Assembly (NCBI RefSeq): GCF_000153045.1
Contig: NZ_CH724159.1
Coordinates: 711,680-775,679, forward strand
Reading direction: 5' to 3'
Length of the DNA: 64,000 nt
Origin: Synechococcus sp. WH 5701
GTDB lineage: Bacteria > Cyanobacteriota > Cyanobacteriia > PCC-6307 > Cyanobiaceae
Shown here: piece after piece, positions 18,769-27,751 of the stretch
Layout of the letters: every line of letters begins with the position of its first letter
How positions within the stretch are numbered: the stretch's first letter is position 1
Notes under the pieces: generated by a model
Databases searched by the model: none
Told to the model about the DNA's origin: nothing
The model's input: the letters and a program-made list of their open reading frames with translations, nothing else
Made by a program: the position numbers and the translations under genes

Positions 18769-19761
18769 ATGCCCTCCCTTCCCGTGGCCGCCGCAGCCTC
18801 CTCCTCGTCCCTGTTGCCTACCGGCGACCTGGTGCGCTCGTACCTGCGCGACATCGGCCGCGTGCCGCTGCTGACCCACGAGCAGGAGATCACGCTGGGC
18901 CGTCAGGTGCAGGAGCTGATGCGGCTTGAGGAAACGGAGCAGGAACTGGAGATGCGCGCCGGTGGTCAGAAGCCGAGCGCGGCGGAATGGGCGAGCGCGG
19001 CGGGCCTGAGCCCGGCGCTGCTGAAGCGGAAGCTCTCGAGCGGGAGGCGCGCGAAGGAGCGGATGGTGGCGGCGAACCTGCGCCTGGTGGTGAGCGTGGC
19101 GAAGAAGTACACCAAGCGGAACATGGAACTGCTGGACCTGATCCAGGAAGGAACGATCGGTCTGGTGCGGGGAGTGGAGAAGTTCGACCCGACCCGTGGC
19201 TACAAATTCAGCACGTATGCGTACTGGTGGATCCGGCAGGGGATCACGCGGGCGATCGCGGAGAAGAGCCGCACGATCCGGCTGCCGATCCACATCACCG
19301 AAACGCTGAACAAGCTGAAGAAAGGCCAGCGGGAACTGAGCCAGGAGCTGGGGCGGACACCCACGCTGAGCGAACTGGCGGTGTGTGTGGAGCTGCCGGA
19401 GGAGGAGGTGAAGGACCTGCTCTGCCGTGCGCGGCAACCGGTGAGCCTGGAGACGAAGGTGGGCGACGGAGAGGACACCGAACTGCTGGACCTGCTGCAG
19501 GGTGACGGGACGCTGCCGGCGGAGAGCGTGGACAGCGAGTGCCTGCGCGGCGACATGCGAGCGCTGCTGGAGCAGCTGCCTGAGCTGCAGCGGAGCGTGC
19601 TGAGCATGCGCTACGGCATCGACGGCGATGAACCGATGAGCCTGACCTCGATTGCCCGCACCCTGGGCATGAGCCGCGACAAGACTCGCAACCTGGAGCG
19701 CCGCGCCCTGGAGGGCATCCGCTCCCGCTCCTGCCGCCTCGAGGGCTACCTGGTGGCCTGA
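18769..19761 (+). CDS. Group 2 (RpoD-like) RNA polymerase sigma-70 factor
   Basis: This 330-residue sigma factor lacks the long N-terminal region 1.1 of the principal sigma. It shows region 1.2 ([21 protein letters not shown]), region 2 ([47 protein letters not shown]), region 3, and region 4 with helix-turn-helix [21 protein letters not shown]. Cyanobacterial group 2 sigmas (SigB-E type) are non-essential and respond to light, circadian or nutrient signals. The central part (about 18967-19563) uses GCG for all 17 alanines, while the two ends use almost only GCC. This suggests a mosaic gene. An 86-codon gene follows 4 bp later. Confidence 0.95.
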   Translation: MPSLPVAAAASSSSLLPTGDLVRSYLRDIGRVPLLTHEQEITLGRQVQELMRLEETEQELEMRAGGQKPSAAEWASAAGLSPALLKRKLSSGRRAKERMVAANLRLVVSVAKKYTKRNMELLDLIQEGTIGLVRGVEKFDPTRGYKFSTYAYWWIRQGITRAIAEKSRTIRLPIHITETLNKLKKGQRELSQELGRTPTLSELAVCVELPEEEVKDLLCRARQPVSLETKVGDGEDTELLDLLQGDGTLPAESVDSECLRGDMRALLEQLPELQRSVLSMRYGIDGDEPMSLTSIARTLGMSRDKTRNLERRALEGIRSRSCRLEGYLVA

Positions 19762-19765
19762 GACC

Positions 19766-20026
19766 ATGCCGTTCTTCGAGGTCTATTGGCGCGGGGAGTG
19801 CGTCGCTGATGCCGGTGACCTGGAGGAGGCTCTTGCCTGTTACGCCCAGGTCCGCCCCAAGGAGCTGAGCTGGCAGGAGGCCTGGGATCAGGCTCAGGCC
19901 GAGGGTGATCCGCCACCCTGCGTGTGCCGTTATCGATCCTTCGATGCCTTCCTCGATAACGAGGAGGCCCTCGAGACGATTCCCGTCACGGTGGCGATGC
20001 TGGAGATGGCCGGCAGCGAAGCCTGA
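19766..20026 (+). CDS. Small conserved hypothetical protein
   Basis: The protein has 86 residues, starting at an ATG 4 bp after the sigma-factor stop, so it is probably co-transcribed. The acidic sequence has an opening strand FFEVYWRGECVADAGDLEEALACYAQV that looks like a small alpha/beta domain, two Cys in PCVCRY, and a hydrophobic C-terminal helix. There is no signal peptide. I do not recognise a named family. The composition matches neighbouring real genes. It is convergent with the AlkB-like gene. Confidence 0.6.
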   Translation: MPFFEVYWRGECVADAGDLEEALACYAQVRPKELSWQEAWDQAQAEGDPPPCVCRYRSFDAFLDNEEALETIPVTVAMLEMAGSEA

Positions 20027-20045
20027 TCTGGGCAGAGAAGCCTGC

Positions 20046-20663
20046 TCAGACGCCATCGGCCGGGGCTCGGATCAGCCGGAAGGTGAGATTCACTCGCTCC
20101 TGCCGAACCCGCAGCCGCCGGGGCAGGGCGTGCAGCCAGTGTTGCTGGGTGGGAGGGTCCATCACCAGCAGATCTCCGTGGCCCAGCTCCAGGCTGATCG
20201 GCTCGGCGGCCACGGCCCGGCGGTCGCGAGGCCTGAGGCGGAAGCTGCGGCTGGCCCCCAGGCTCAGGGAGGCGATCGGCGCCTGCGGCTCCAGCTCCGG
20301 TTCATCGTCGGCATGCCAGCCCATGGCGTCGCTGCCGTCGCGGTAGCGGTTGAGCAGCACCGAATTGAAGCGCCAGCCCAGCGTGACCGCGAGTGCCTCC
20401 CTGATCTCCAGCAGCGCTGCCGACCAGGGCTGGGGCTCATTGGCCAGGCCGCTGTAGCAGTATGTGCAACCGGGATCAGCCACCCAGCAGGTGAGCCGCG
20501 GCATGGGGTGGCTGCGGCCGAAAAGGGTGATCGACTCCTGCCGCCAGGGGATCTCCTGCTGCAACCGGTTCAGCTTCTGATCGGCATCGCAGGCCCAGGT
20601 TGGCCAGAGGCGCAGGGACAGGCCGGGAGCCTGCCGGTGGAGGATCTGGCCTGCTGGCTTCAT
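20046..20663 (-). CDS. alkB: AlkB-like 2-oxoglutarate/Fe(II)-dependent dioxygenase
   Basis: This 205-residue protein is the size of compact AlkB homologues that remove alkyl groups from DNA or RNA bases by oxidative demethylation. Motifs in order are FNSVLLNRYRDG, the metal-binding HxD in MGWHADDE, the second metal His in HWLHALP, and the 2-oxoglutarate-binding Arg motif RVNLTFR. The SLSLGASRSFRLR strand is also typical. It resembles the ALKBH2/3 group in length. The preferred substrate cannot be read from sequence. The ATG start at 20663 lies 20 bp after the upstream membrane protein's stop on the same strand. Confidence 0.92.
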   Translation of the reverse strand: MKPAGQILHRQAPGLSLRLWPTWACDADQKLNRLQQEIPWRQESITLFGRSHPMPRLTCWVADPGCTYCYSGLANEPQPWSAALLEIREALAVTLGWRFNSVLLNRYRDGSDAMGWHADDEPELEPQAPIASLSLGASRSFRLRPRDRRAVAAEPISLELGHGDLLVMDPPTQQHWLHALPRRLRVRQERVNLTFRLIRAPADGV

Positions 20664-20683
20664 CGAGACAACGGCTTCCGGTT

Positions 20684-21151
20684 TCAGAAGAACTGATCGA
20701 AGTTGTCGAAGTCCACGGCCTTGAAGCTGCCGTCCTGGACCTGTCGCATCAGCCCCTCCAGTTGCACCCAGAGCGCGCCACCGGTGAGCAGGGAGAGCAG
20801 CAGGGCCACCAGCAGGGCCGTGCCGCCACCGAAGCCGAACACCTGCAGGCTGCCACCGATGAACAGGGTCACCCCCAGGATCAGCCCCGCGTAGGACGCC
20901 ACGGTTTCAGGCACCGCCAGGGGCAGCAGGTTGAGCCGGTCCTGCTTCCAGCCGTCGAGCCGGTTCTGCACCAGGCGTGAGAAGGTCAGGCCGCAGAGGA
21001 TCGCGATCACCAGCCCCACCCCCGCCAGGAAGAAGGGAGGCTGCCCCACCGGCACGTACTCCAAAAGGATGTCGGCGCCCTCGAAATCGGCGAAGGAGCC
21101 GCCCGCGTAACCCTGGCCCAGGGCCTCTGAACCGGTGGGATCACTGATCAC
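20684..21151 (-). CDS. Conserved membrane protein
   Basis: The protein has 155 residues with three likely membrane segments: FFLAGVGLVIAILCGLTFS, ASYAGLILGVTLFIGGSLQV and GTALLVALLLSLLTGG. The N-terminal extension is soluble and acidic, and the C-terminus ends in a hydrophilic Phe/Asp-rich tail. Homologues are familiar from cyanobacterial genomes as uncharacterised membrane proteins. I cannot assign a function. It lies upstream of the AlkB-like gene in the same orientation and downstream of the UbiB-like kinase with a 60-bp gap. Confidence 0.7.
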   Translation of the reverse strand: MISDPTGSEALGQGYAGGSFADFEGADILLEYVPVGQPPFFLAGVGLVIAILCGLTFSRLVQNRLDGWKQDRLNLLPLAVPETVASYAGLILGVTLFIGGSLQVFGFGGGTALLVALLLSLLTGGALWVQLEGLMRQVQDGSFKAVDFDNFDQFF

Positions 21152-21211
21152 GGGCGGGCGGCTAAAGGATTGACGCTGACCCTAGCGATCAAGAGGTGAG
21201 CATCCAGCCTC

Positions 21212-22906
21212 TCAGGCGGCCGGTGCGAGGGGGTTGAGCCGCTGCAGCACCCCACCCGCCAGCTTGGACGGAGAGAAGGTGCGCCGCAGCAGACCCATCA
21301 GGGCCCGCAGGTCGTCGGTGTTGAGGTGGTTGTCGCGCACCAGCATCAGCAGCAGCCGCTGGCGCAGGCTGCCGCCGCGGGGACCGAGCAGCAGGCGCAG
21401 ACCCGCCCCGGCCACCGGCAGCAGATCGGGGTTGGCGTCGTCCTGCTCCACCACCCCAAGCAGGCTCTCGAGCCGCTCCAGCTGCAGGTGCCCCTGGCGA
21501 TCGAAGAGCACCTCCAGCAACTTCTCGCGCAGCTCGGCGGTGTCGCCGGCCAGCAGCCGCCTGGCCACGTAGGGATAGGCCACGCGGATGATCTTGAAGC
21601 TGGGGTCGAGCCGCAGGGCCAGCCCCTCCTGGCTCACCACCGCCCGGATGATCAGGGCGAAGCGGGCCGGCACCCGGAAGGGGTAGTCGAACATCAGCTC
21701 CGAGAAGCGATCGGTGATCGCCTTGAAGTTGAACGAGCCCACGCTCTCCCCAAGCTGGCCGCCAAGCACAGTTTCCAGAGCCGGCACGATCGGGGTGAGG
21801 TCGGCGTCGGGGCGCAGGAACCCGAGGGTCTGGAAGTCGCCGGCGAGGGCTTCGAAATCGCGGTTGATCAGGTGCACCACCGCTCCGGTGAGGGTGAGGC
21901 GATCGGCGTCGCTGATCGAATCCATCATCCCGAAATCGACGTAGGCCACGTGGCCCATGGCCCCGGTGCGCCCCGGCAGGGCGAAGAGGTTGCCGGGATG
22001 GGGGTCGGCGTGGAAATAGCCGAACTCCAGCAACTGCTGCAGGCCGGCCATCACTCCGGTGCGGATCAGGGCATCCGGTTCGAGCCGGTGCGACTCCAGC
22101 TCCAGCCGGTCCTGCAGCTTGATCCCGTTGATCCAGCTGGTGGTGAGCACCCGGCGGCTGGAGAACTGCCTCTCCACCCGCGGCACCGTCACGGCTGGGT
22201 TGTCGGCGAAGAGGGAGGCGAAGCGCTCGGCGTTATCGGCCTCGCGTCGGTAGTCGATCTCGTCGAAGAGGGTCAGACCGAACTCATCGATGATGTCGCC
22301 GAGACCGAAACCCAGATTCAGGGGAAGGAACGGCGCGGTGAGCACCCCCAGCAGGCGGATGATCACCAGATCGCGACGCAGGATGTAGGCCAGGTTGGGC
22401 CGCTGCACCTTCACCGCCACCCAGTGTCCTGCCGTGAGCTCGGCCTTGTACACCTGCCCCAGGCTGGCCGCTGCCACGGGATAGGGGGGGAAATGCTCGA
22501 AAAGCTGGGCTGCCGGTGCCCCCAGCTCGGCTTCGATCTCGGCGAGGGCCAGCTCGTGGGGGAAGGGGGGCAGGTTGTCCTGCAGCTGGGTGAGCTGGTC
22601 GAGCCAGTCGCGGCGCACCAGGTCGGGGCGGGTGGAGAGGGCCTGTCCCACCTTGATGAAGCAGGGACCCAGCTGGGTGAGGGTCTCGAGGATGCGTCGG
22701 CCCAGGCGTTGTTGTACGGCGCGTTCGCTGCTGCTGCCCTGCACCACCAGCACCAGAGCCAGCCAGCTCAGCTGCCAGAGCACCACCACCAGGCGCGACA
22801 CCAGGATCCAGGGGCGAAGGAGCATCCAGCGCAGATCGGCGGCGGGCTCGTAGCGGGGCGGCGGGCCTTCGACCCGGGCGGGACGCGCCGGTGGGGCCGG
22901 GTGCAC
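21212..22906 (-). CDS. ABC1/UbiB family atypical protein kinase-like protein
   Basis: With a GTG at 22906 the protein has 564 residues. A TTG at 22978 is possible, and the frame stays open to 23404, but that part is antisense to the decarboxylase gene. UbiB hallmarks are the KVGQALSTRPDL motif (KxGQ), the Ala-rich loop AAASLGQVYKAEL, the Lys in VAVKVQRPN, the catalytic-like FHADPHPGN and the metal-binding YVDFGMMD. These proteins have ATPase or kinase activity and support quinone or membrane-lipid homeostasis. Hydrophobic segments occur near residues 45-70. It is divergent from the PLP decarboxylase gene. Confidence 0.9.
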   Translation of the reverse strand: MHPAPPARPARVEGPPPRYEPAADLRWMLLRPWILVSRLVVVLWQLSWLALVLVVQGSSSERAVQQRLGRRILETLTQLGPCFIKVGQALSTRPDLVRRDWLDQLTQLQDNLPPFPHELALAEIEAELGAPAAQLFEHFPPYPVAAASLGQVYKAELTAGHWVAVKVQRPNLAYILRRDLVIIRLLGVLTAPFLPLNLGFGLGDIIDEFGLTLFDEIDYRREADNAERFASLFADNPAVTVPRVERQFSSRRVLTTSWINGIKLQDRLELESHRLEPDALIRTGVMAGLQQLLEFGYFHADPHPGNLFALPGRTGAMGHVAYVDFGMMDSISDADRLTLTGAVVHLINRDFEALAGDFQTLGFLRPDADLTPIVPALETVLGGQLGESVGSFNFKAITDRFSELMFDYPFRVPARFALIIRAVVSQEGLALRLDPSFKIIRVAYPYVARRLLAGDTAELREKLLEVLFDRQGHLQLERLESLLGVVEQDDANPDLLPVAGAGLRLLLGPRGGSLRQRLLLMLVRDNHLNTDDLRALMGLLRRTFSPSKLAGGVLQRLNPLAPAA

Positions 22907-22986
22907 GGGGGTGCTGGCGGTGATGGGGGGAACTCCTGCGGCGCCTGGGGTGATGACCCCAGACTCTAGAAAGTCCAAGGGCGGTG

Positions 22987-24363
22987 ATGCTCCTGTTGTC
23001 GGCCCTGCGCCAGGCTCCGGCGCGCCTCGATCTGCACCTGCCCGCCCATGGGCGCGGAAGGGGTCTGGCGCCTGGTCTGCGCCGGCTGTTGCGGCGGCGC
23101 CCCGGCCGCTGGGATCTGCCGGAACTGCCCGAGATCGGAGGGCCGCTGGAGCCGGGCGGTGCTGTGGCCGCCGACCAGGCCGAATGTGCCCGCCTCTGTG
23201 GCGCTGACCGCTGCTGGTTCGGGGTGAATGGAGCCAGCGGGATGCTGCAGGTGGCGCTGCTGGCCCTGGCCAGGCCCGGCGAGCGGGTGCTGCTGCCGCG
23301 CAACCTGCACCGCAGCCTGCTGCATGCCTGCGTGCTCGGCGGCCTGCGGCCAGTGCTGTTCGATCTGCCCTTCGATCCCGCCACCGGGCTGTGGCTGCCG
23401 CCAACCCCGGCCTGGCTGCAGCAGCGCCTGGAGCAGTCCCCGCCCCTGGCGGCTCTGGTGCTGGTGCATCCCACCTACCAGGGTCTGGCGGGAGATCTGC
23501 CCGGGCTGATCGCCGAGGCCCACCGCCGGGGCCTGCCGGTGCTGGTGGATGAGGCCCATGGCGCTCACTTCGGCCAGCCGGGACTGCCGATGGGGGCCAT
23601 GGCGGCCGGGGCCGATCTGGTGGTGCAGTCCCTGCACAAGAGCGCCGGGGGGCTGGCCCAGAGCGCTGCCCTGCTGCTGCGGCGCGGGCGGGTGAGTGAA
23701 GAGGCGATCGAGCGGTCGTTGCTCTGGCTGCAGACCTCCAGTCCCAGTGCCCTGTTGCTGGCTTCGGCGGCGGCGGCCTTCGCCCACCGCCACAGCCCCG
23801 CCGGCGCCCGCGGCCTGCGCCTGGCTCTCACCCGCGCGAACAGGCTGCAGCAGGCGCTGGAGGCGGCCTCCCTGCCCCTGGCGGCCAACCAGGATCCCCT
23901 GCGCCTGGTGTTCCATGCCGCCGCCCTGGGCATCAATGGCCTGGCGGCCGACGCCTGGCTGCTCCAACGGGGCGTGATCGCCGAGCTTCCTGAGCCCGGC
24001 TGCCTCACCTTCTGCCTGGGGGAACGCCCGCCGCGACGGGCCCTCAGGCTTCTGCCCGCGCAGCTCAAGCAGCTGCGCCAGGCCCTGGGGGGGGCACCAC
24101 TTCCCTGTTTCTCCTCACCGCCCATTCCCGCCCTGATGGAGCCGGAGCTGACCCCGGGTGAGGCCTGGAGGTTGCCCCAGCAGACCCTGCCCCTGGAGCA
24201 GGCGCTGGAGCGGCTGGCGGCGGAGCCGATCTGCCCCTATCCCCCAGGGATTCCCCTGTTGATTCCAGGCGAGCGGATTGATGGGGCGCGGTTGGAGTGG
24301 CTGAGGGAGCAGCGCCGGCTCTGGCCCGGGCAGATCGCTGATACGGTGACAGTTGTGGCCTGA
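22987..24363 (+). CDS. PLP-dependent Orn/Lys/Arg decarboxylase family protein
   Basis: The protein has 458 residues from the ATG at 22987 (a GTG lies directly before it). It has the fold-type I signature: GVNGASGMLQVALL, the Asp motif VDEAHGAHFGQPGLPMG, and the PLP-binding Lys in SLHKSAGGLAQ near residue 218. The Orn/Lys/Arg decarboxylase family includes arginine and ornithine decarboxylases for polyamine synthesis, and short members of this size are common in cyanobacteria. Substrate specificity is not determinable here. cbiT follows after 12 bp and cdsA overlaps cbiT, so these three genes probably form an operon. Confidence 0.85.
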   Translation: MLLLSALRQAPARLDLHLPAHGRGRGLAPGLRRLLRRRPGRWDLPELPEIGGPLEPGGAVAADQAECARLCGADRCWFGVNGASGMLQVALLALARPGERVLLPRNLHRSLLHACVLGGLRPVLFDLPFDPATGLWLPPTPAWLQQRLEQSPPLAALVLVHPTYQGLAGDLPGLIAEAHRRGLPVLVDEAHGAHFGQPGLPMGAMAAGADLVVQSLHKSAGGLAQSAALLLRRGRVSEEAIERSLLWLQTSSPSALLLASAAAAFAHRHSPAGARGLRLALTRANRLQQALEAASLPLAANQDPLRLVFHAAALGINGLAADAWLLQRGVIAELPEPGCLTFCLGERPPRRALRLLPAQLKQLRQALGGAPLPCFSSPPIPALMEPELTPGEAWRLPQQTLPLEQALERLAAEPICPYPPGIPLLIPGERIDGARLEWLREQRRLWPGQIADTVTVVA

Positions 24364-24375
24364 TGGGCGCTGCGG

Positions 24376-25026
24376 ATGGGCCCAAGGCAGCGAGGCGAAG
24401 ACCCAACGCGGCGATCCGAGCCAGTACCTGCCTTCCAGTGGGATTTCGTCACCCCGGGTCTGCCCGATCAGGCCTTTGAAGACGCCCCGGGCTTCAGTCC
24501 CACGCCGATGGAGTTGCGGGTGATGTTGCTGGCCCACCTGCGCCCCAGGGCCGATTCCACGGTCTGGGATGTGGGCGGCGGCACCGGTGCCCTGGCCCTG
24601 GAGATCGCCAGGCTGATGCCTCTGGGCGAGGTGCACACCCTGGAGCGGGATCCTGAGGCGATCGAGCTGCTGGAGCGCAACCGGCGGCACCTGGCCATCG
24701 ACAATCTGCACATTCACGCCGGCCAGGCGCCCGATGGACTCTCCCTGCTACCGCAGCACCCCGACCGGGTGGTCCTGGAGGTGGGCCGACCGCTGGCGAG
24801 CGTGTTGCGCGCCGTCTGGGCGGCCCTGCAGCCCCGGGGACGGCTGGTGATCAGCACCGCCAGCCTGGAGGGACTCGTGGATGCGACCGATACCCTGGGC
24901 CAGCTGGAAGCCCGTGACGTTCAGGTGGTTCAGGCGACGGTCCATCGCATGCAGCGCCGCGGCAGTCAGGCCCGCCTGGCGGCGGCTGAGCCCCTCTTCC
25001 TGATCGCTGCCGAGCGCCACGGGTGA
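24376..25026 (+). CDS. cbiT: CbiT, precorrin C15-methyltransferase (decarboxylating) domain protein
   Basis: This 216-residue SAM-dependent methyltransferase is the size of stand-alone CbiT, which methylates C15 of the corrin ring with decarboxylation during cobalamin synthesis. The landmarks are the N-terminal PGLPDQAFE (family PGLPD.xF), the methyltransferase glycine motif WDVGGGTGALALE, and VHTLERDPEAIELL for the SAM ribose. The region usually reading TKxE is SPTPMELRV, close to but not identical with the consensus. It is translationally coupled to cdsA through a GTGA overlap. Confidence 0.88.
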   Translation: MGPRQRGEDPTRRSEPVPAFQWDFVTPGLPDQAFEDAPGFSPTPMELRVMLLAHLRPRADSTVWDVGGGTGALALEIARLMPLGEVHTLERDPEAIELLERNRRHLAIDNLHIHAGQAPDGLSLLPQHPDRVVLEVGRPLASVLRAVWAALQPRGRLVISTASLEGLVDATDTLGQLEARDVQVVQATVHRMQRRGSQARLAAAEPLFLIAAERHG

Positions 25027-25907
25027 GTCAGGGTTCACGGCCGCGCACCTCGTTTTCACGGCTGTTCAGCGGCTTCGCGGCCGGTGGCTTCGGCCTTGTC
25101 GTGGTCAGCCTGGGGGGCTGGTGGTTCACCGTGGCTGTGGGCGTGATCGTGCACCTGGGCCTGCTGGAGTTCTTCCGGCTGGCCCAGTTCAAGGGCATCC
25201 GGCCGGCTACCAAGACCACGCTGGTGGCCTGCCAGCTGCTGCTGTTCGCCACCCAGTGGGCCAGCGGTGGCGGCATGGCAGTCGATCTGGCGGCGTCGGT
25301 GGTGCCGGTGTCTGGCGCGGTGATCTGCGGCTGGTTGTTGCTTCAGCCCGTGACCGGCACCATCGCCGACATCGCCGCCTCAATCTTCGGACTGTTCTAT
25401 CTCGGCTTTCTGCCCAGTCACTGGCTGCGTCTGCGTGATCTGGTCGATCCTGCTCTGGCCCCCCAGCTGCAGGGAGCCAGCTGGCCCCTCACTCCGGGCA
25501 TGGCGCTCACTCTGATGGCCTGCCTGATGGTGGTGGCCACCGACATCGGCTCGTACGTGATCGGCCGCCGCTTCGGGCTTCATCCCCTTTCACCGATCTC
25601 GCCGGGCAAGACGGTGGAGGGCGCCTTCGGCGGCGTGGCCTGTGCGGTGCTGGTGGGGGTGGTGGGTGGCCTGCTGCTGGGCTGGCGCTGGGGCTGGGTG
25701 GTGGGTGGCTTGCTGGGAGGGGTGGTGTCGTTGTTCGCCCTGGTGGGGGACCTCACCGAATCGATGATGAAACGGGATGCCGGGGTGAAGGATTCCGGTG
25801 ATGCCATTCCGGGCCACGGGGGAATCCTTGATCGGATCGACAGTTTCCTGTTCACGCCGGCGGTGGTGTATTACTTCGTGACCCTGTTGGTCCCTCTGCT
25901 GGGCTGA
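25023..25907 (+). CDS. cdsA: Phosphatidate cytidylyltransferase (CDP-diglyceride synthase)
   Basis: The protein has 294 residues with about seven to eight hydrophobic segments. It makes CDP-diacylglycerol from phosphatidate and CTP for phosphatidylglycerol synthesis in the membrane. The family signature is intact near the C-terminus: SMMKRDAGVKDSGD, then PGHGGILDRIDS. The GTG start overlaps the cbiT stop (GTGA). The sequence is convergent with the DUF2993 gene, with 33 bp between stops and no obvious terminator hairpin. Confidence 0.95.
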   Translation: MSQGSRPRTSFSRLFSGFAAGGFGLVVVSLGGWWFTVAVGVIVHLGLLEFFRLAQFKGIRPATKTTLVACQLLLFATQWASGGGMAVDLAASVVPVSGAVICGWLLLQPVTGTIADIAASIFGLFYLGFLPSHWLRLRDLVDPALAPQLQGASWPLTPGMALTLMACLMVVATDIGSYVIGRRFGLHPLSPISPGKTVEGAFGGVACAVLVGVVGGLLLGWRWGWVVGGLLGGVVSLFALVGDLTESMMKRDAGVKDSGDAIPGHGGILDRIDSFLFTPAVVYYFVTLLVPLLG

Positions 25908-25940
25908 GGGGCTGGCCTGTCCAGCGTGCCAACAGCTCTC

Positions 25941-26597
25941 TCAGGGGGAGACCCGGGCTTCGCCCTGGAGCTGCAGCATGTCGGCTTCGAGGCTGGCTCG
26001 CTCGATGTGGATGTTCGGGTCCATCGGCAGGCGCCCGCGCAGCTGCCCGTTGAGATCACGGATCACAACACTGCCCTGGTCAGCCTCGGGGCGGGTTTCC
26101 AGCTCCATCAGCTGGGCCTCTCCCTGGGCCTCGGCGGCGACGATCAGGATGTCGCCGGCGATGCGCAGCTGCCGGAGGGGCCCCAGGCCCAGCAGCTGGT
26201 CACCGAGCTGGTCACTGAGATCCCTCCAGCTGGGACGGTTCAGGGAGCTGCTCAACCCGTTGGCCGTGAAGGCCACCGTGCCGCGGATCAGGAACGCATG
26301 CTCCAGCTGTACCGGCTGGCCGCGCAGAACCCCTGCGACCTGGATGCGCAGCGGATCGCTCTGAAGCTCGACAAGCTCGATTTCCAGCCCCTGATACACC
26401 ACCTGGCGGGCCATCAGGCTCACCCCGTCGAGGCGGCCGCGCAGCAGGTTCAGGGCAGAGCCGTGCAGCTGAATCTCCAGCTCCTTGACGGCCTCGCATT
26501 GGCTGCGAATCCAGAGCTGCAAGCCCGAGGCGAGAAGCTGCAGCACAGGACCGCTGCTGGGCGAACGCGACGGCTGTGCGGGTTCAGCTCCAGCCAT
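25941..26597 (-). CDS. DUF2993 (LmeA-like lipid-binding) protein
   Basis: The protein has 218 residues from the ATG at 26597. A longer frame to 26666 adds 23 residues that look non-native. The domain reads LQLWIRSQCEAVKELEIQLHGSALNLLRGRLDGVSLMARQVVYQGLEI, split across strands and helices as in DUF2993. The C-terminal part has DLNGQLRGRLPMDPN. Actinobacterial LmeA members bind phospholipids in the periplasm, and cyanobacterial members are uncharacterised. No cleavable signal peptide is obvious, so the location is unclear. Confidence 0.8.
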   Translation of the reverse strand: MAGAEPAQPSRSPSSGPVLQLLASGLQLWIRSQCEAVKELEIQLHGSALNLLRGRLDGVSLMARQVVYQGLEIELVELQSDPLRIQVAGVLRGQPVQLEHAFLIRGTVAFTANGLSSSLNRPSWRDLSDQLGDQLLGLGPLRQLRIAGDILIVAAEAQGEAQLMELETRPEADQGSVVIRDLNGQLRGRLPMDPNIHIERASLEADMLQLQGEARVSP

Positions 26598-26753
26598 GCA
26601 GGCGAGGTCGGGATGGCTCCTCCTAACAGAGACGGTCCACTGCCTCCCCCTGGCCGTCAGCGACACCTGATGGCCAGGTGAAGGTCTGGCTCTCGCTCGT
26701 GGCCTGAAGGCCTCTTCCGTGCCTAGACCGTGGATATGACCAGAGTGTCCGTC

Positions 26754-27707
26754 ATGAACTTCCGAATTCCTTTCCTTGTGATTACGGGGGTTGCCGCCAG
26801 TGCCGCGGGCGCCTTCCTCGCCATCCCGGCCCGTGCCGCAGAGCCCGCCGGCGCTGTGTCCCCCGGGGCGGCTGCCCTGCTGGCTCCCGATGGCGCAGCC
26901 ATTGCCCTCAGCCCCAGCGCTGAGCCCGATGCCAACACCGATGCCACCGTGGCCCAGAGCTACGGCAGCAGCGAACCGGTGCCCTATGAGCAGGGAACCG
27001 GCTGGTATCTCGGACTTGGTCTTGGAGCTGCCTGGCCTACTGACACGGGTGTACGCACCCGCAACCTCACGGAGCGCGGCTTCGAGAACGTCAATGGCGA
27101 TCTGAGTTTCGGTGGAGGCTTCTCAGGCGATCTCGCGGTTGGCTACGACTTCGGCGCGATCCGCACCGAGCTGAGCTACGTCTACACCCGGGCCAGCGTC
27201 AACGACGTGTCTTTCTCGGCCAACGGCAATAAGTACAATCTGAGCTCTTCTGGTGTCATCAACAAGAATGACATCTTTGCCAGTGGCTACTGGGACATCA
27301 GCACAGGCAGCCGCTGGACTCCCTACATCGGTGGTGGCATCGGTTACACCAACTTGAGCACCCCCCGCATCAAGGTCTCCAGCGGTGGCAACAGTGTCTC
27401 CACTGGAACCACGAATCAAGGGCTGTTCGGCTGGCAGGCCAAGTTGGGGGTCAGCTATGGCGTGAGCAACGCCAGTGATGTCTACCTTGAGGGCACTTAC
27501 TCCGGTGCCTCCGGATTCAGTGGCGACAACATCCGCTACGACTCCTACAACGACTTCGGTGCCAAGGTGGGCTTCCGCTACCGCTTCGGCCAGCCGGCTG
27601 CCCAGGCGGTGGTGGTGACCCCGGCCCCCCAGCCGCAGCCTCAACCCGAACCTGAGCCCTACGTGCAGCCGATTCCCGAGTCGGCGCCGATCCGCGGCCT
27701 CTGGTGA
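26754..27707 (+). CDS. Outer-membrane beta-barrel protein with proline-rich tail
   Basis: Using the ATG at 26754 the protein has 317 residues (other in-frame starts are an ATG at 26736 and a GTG at 26730). A signal peptide (FRIPFLVITGVAASAAGAFL, cleavage near ARA-AE) is followed by an acidic linker and then by alternating beta-strands typical of an 8-stranded OmpA/OmpW-like barrel (GWYLGLGLGAAW, GDLAVGYDFGAIRTELSYVYTR, WTPYIGGGIGYTNL, FGAKVGFRYRFG). The barrel is followed by a Pro/Gln/Glu-rich stretch of about 35 residues and then a stop. The tail resembles the hinge of OmpA proteins, but no peptidoglycan-binding domain follows. It probably sits in the outer membrane. Confidence 0.82.
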   Translation: MNFRIPFLVITGVAASAAGAFLAIPARAAEPAGAVSPGAAALLAPDGAAIALSPSAEPDANTDATVAQSYGSSEPVPYEQGTGWYLGLGLGAAWPTDTGVRTRNLTERGFENVNGDLSFGGGFSGDLAVGYDFGAIRTELSYVYTRASVNDVSFSANGNKYNLSSSGVINKNDIFASGYWDISTGSRWTPYIGGGIGYTNLSTPRIKVSSGGNSVSTGTTNQGLFGWQAKLGVSYGVSNASDVYLEGTYSGASGFSGDNIRYDSYNDFGAKVGFRYRFGQPAAQAVVVTPAPQPQPQPEPEPYVQPIPESAPIRGLW

Positions 27708-27751
27708 TCTGGTGAGCTGAAATCCCGCAGGCCCTCCGGCCGCCTCTGGCA

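Noticed and set aside
21326..22969. Plus-strand reading frame of 547 codons opposite the UbiB-like gene
   Set aside because: The minus-strand frame has all UbiB motifs. The plus frame is a low-complexity shadow.
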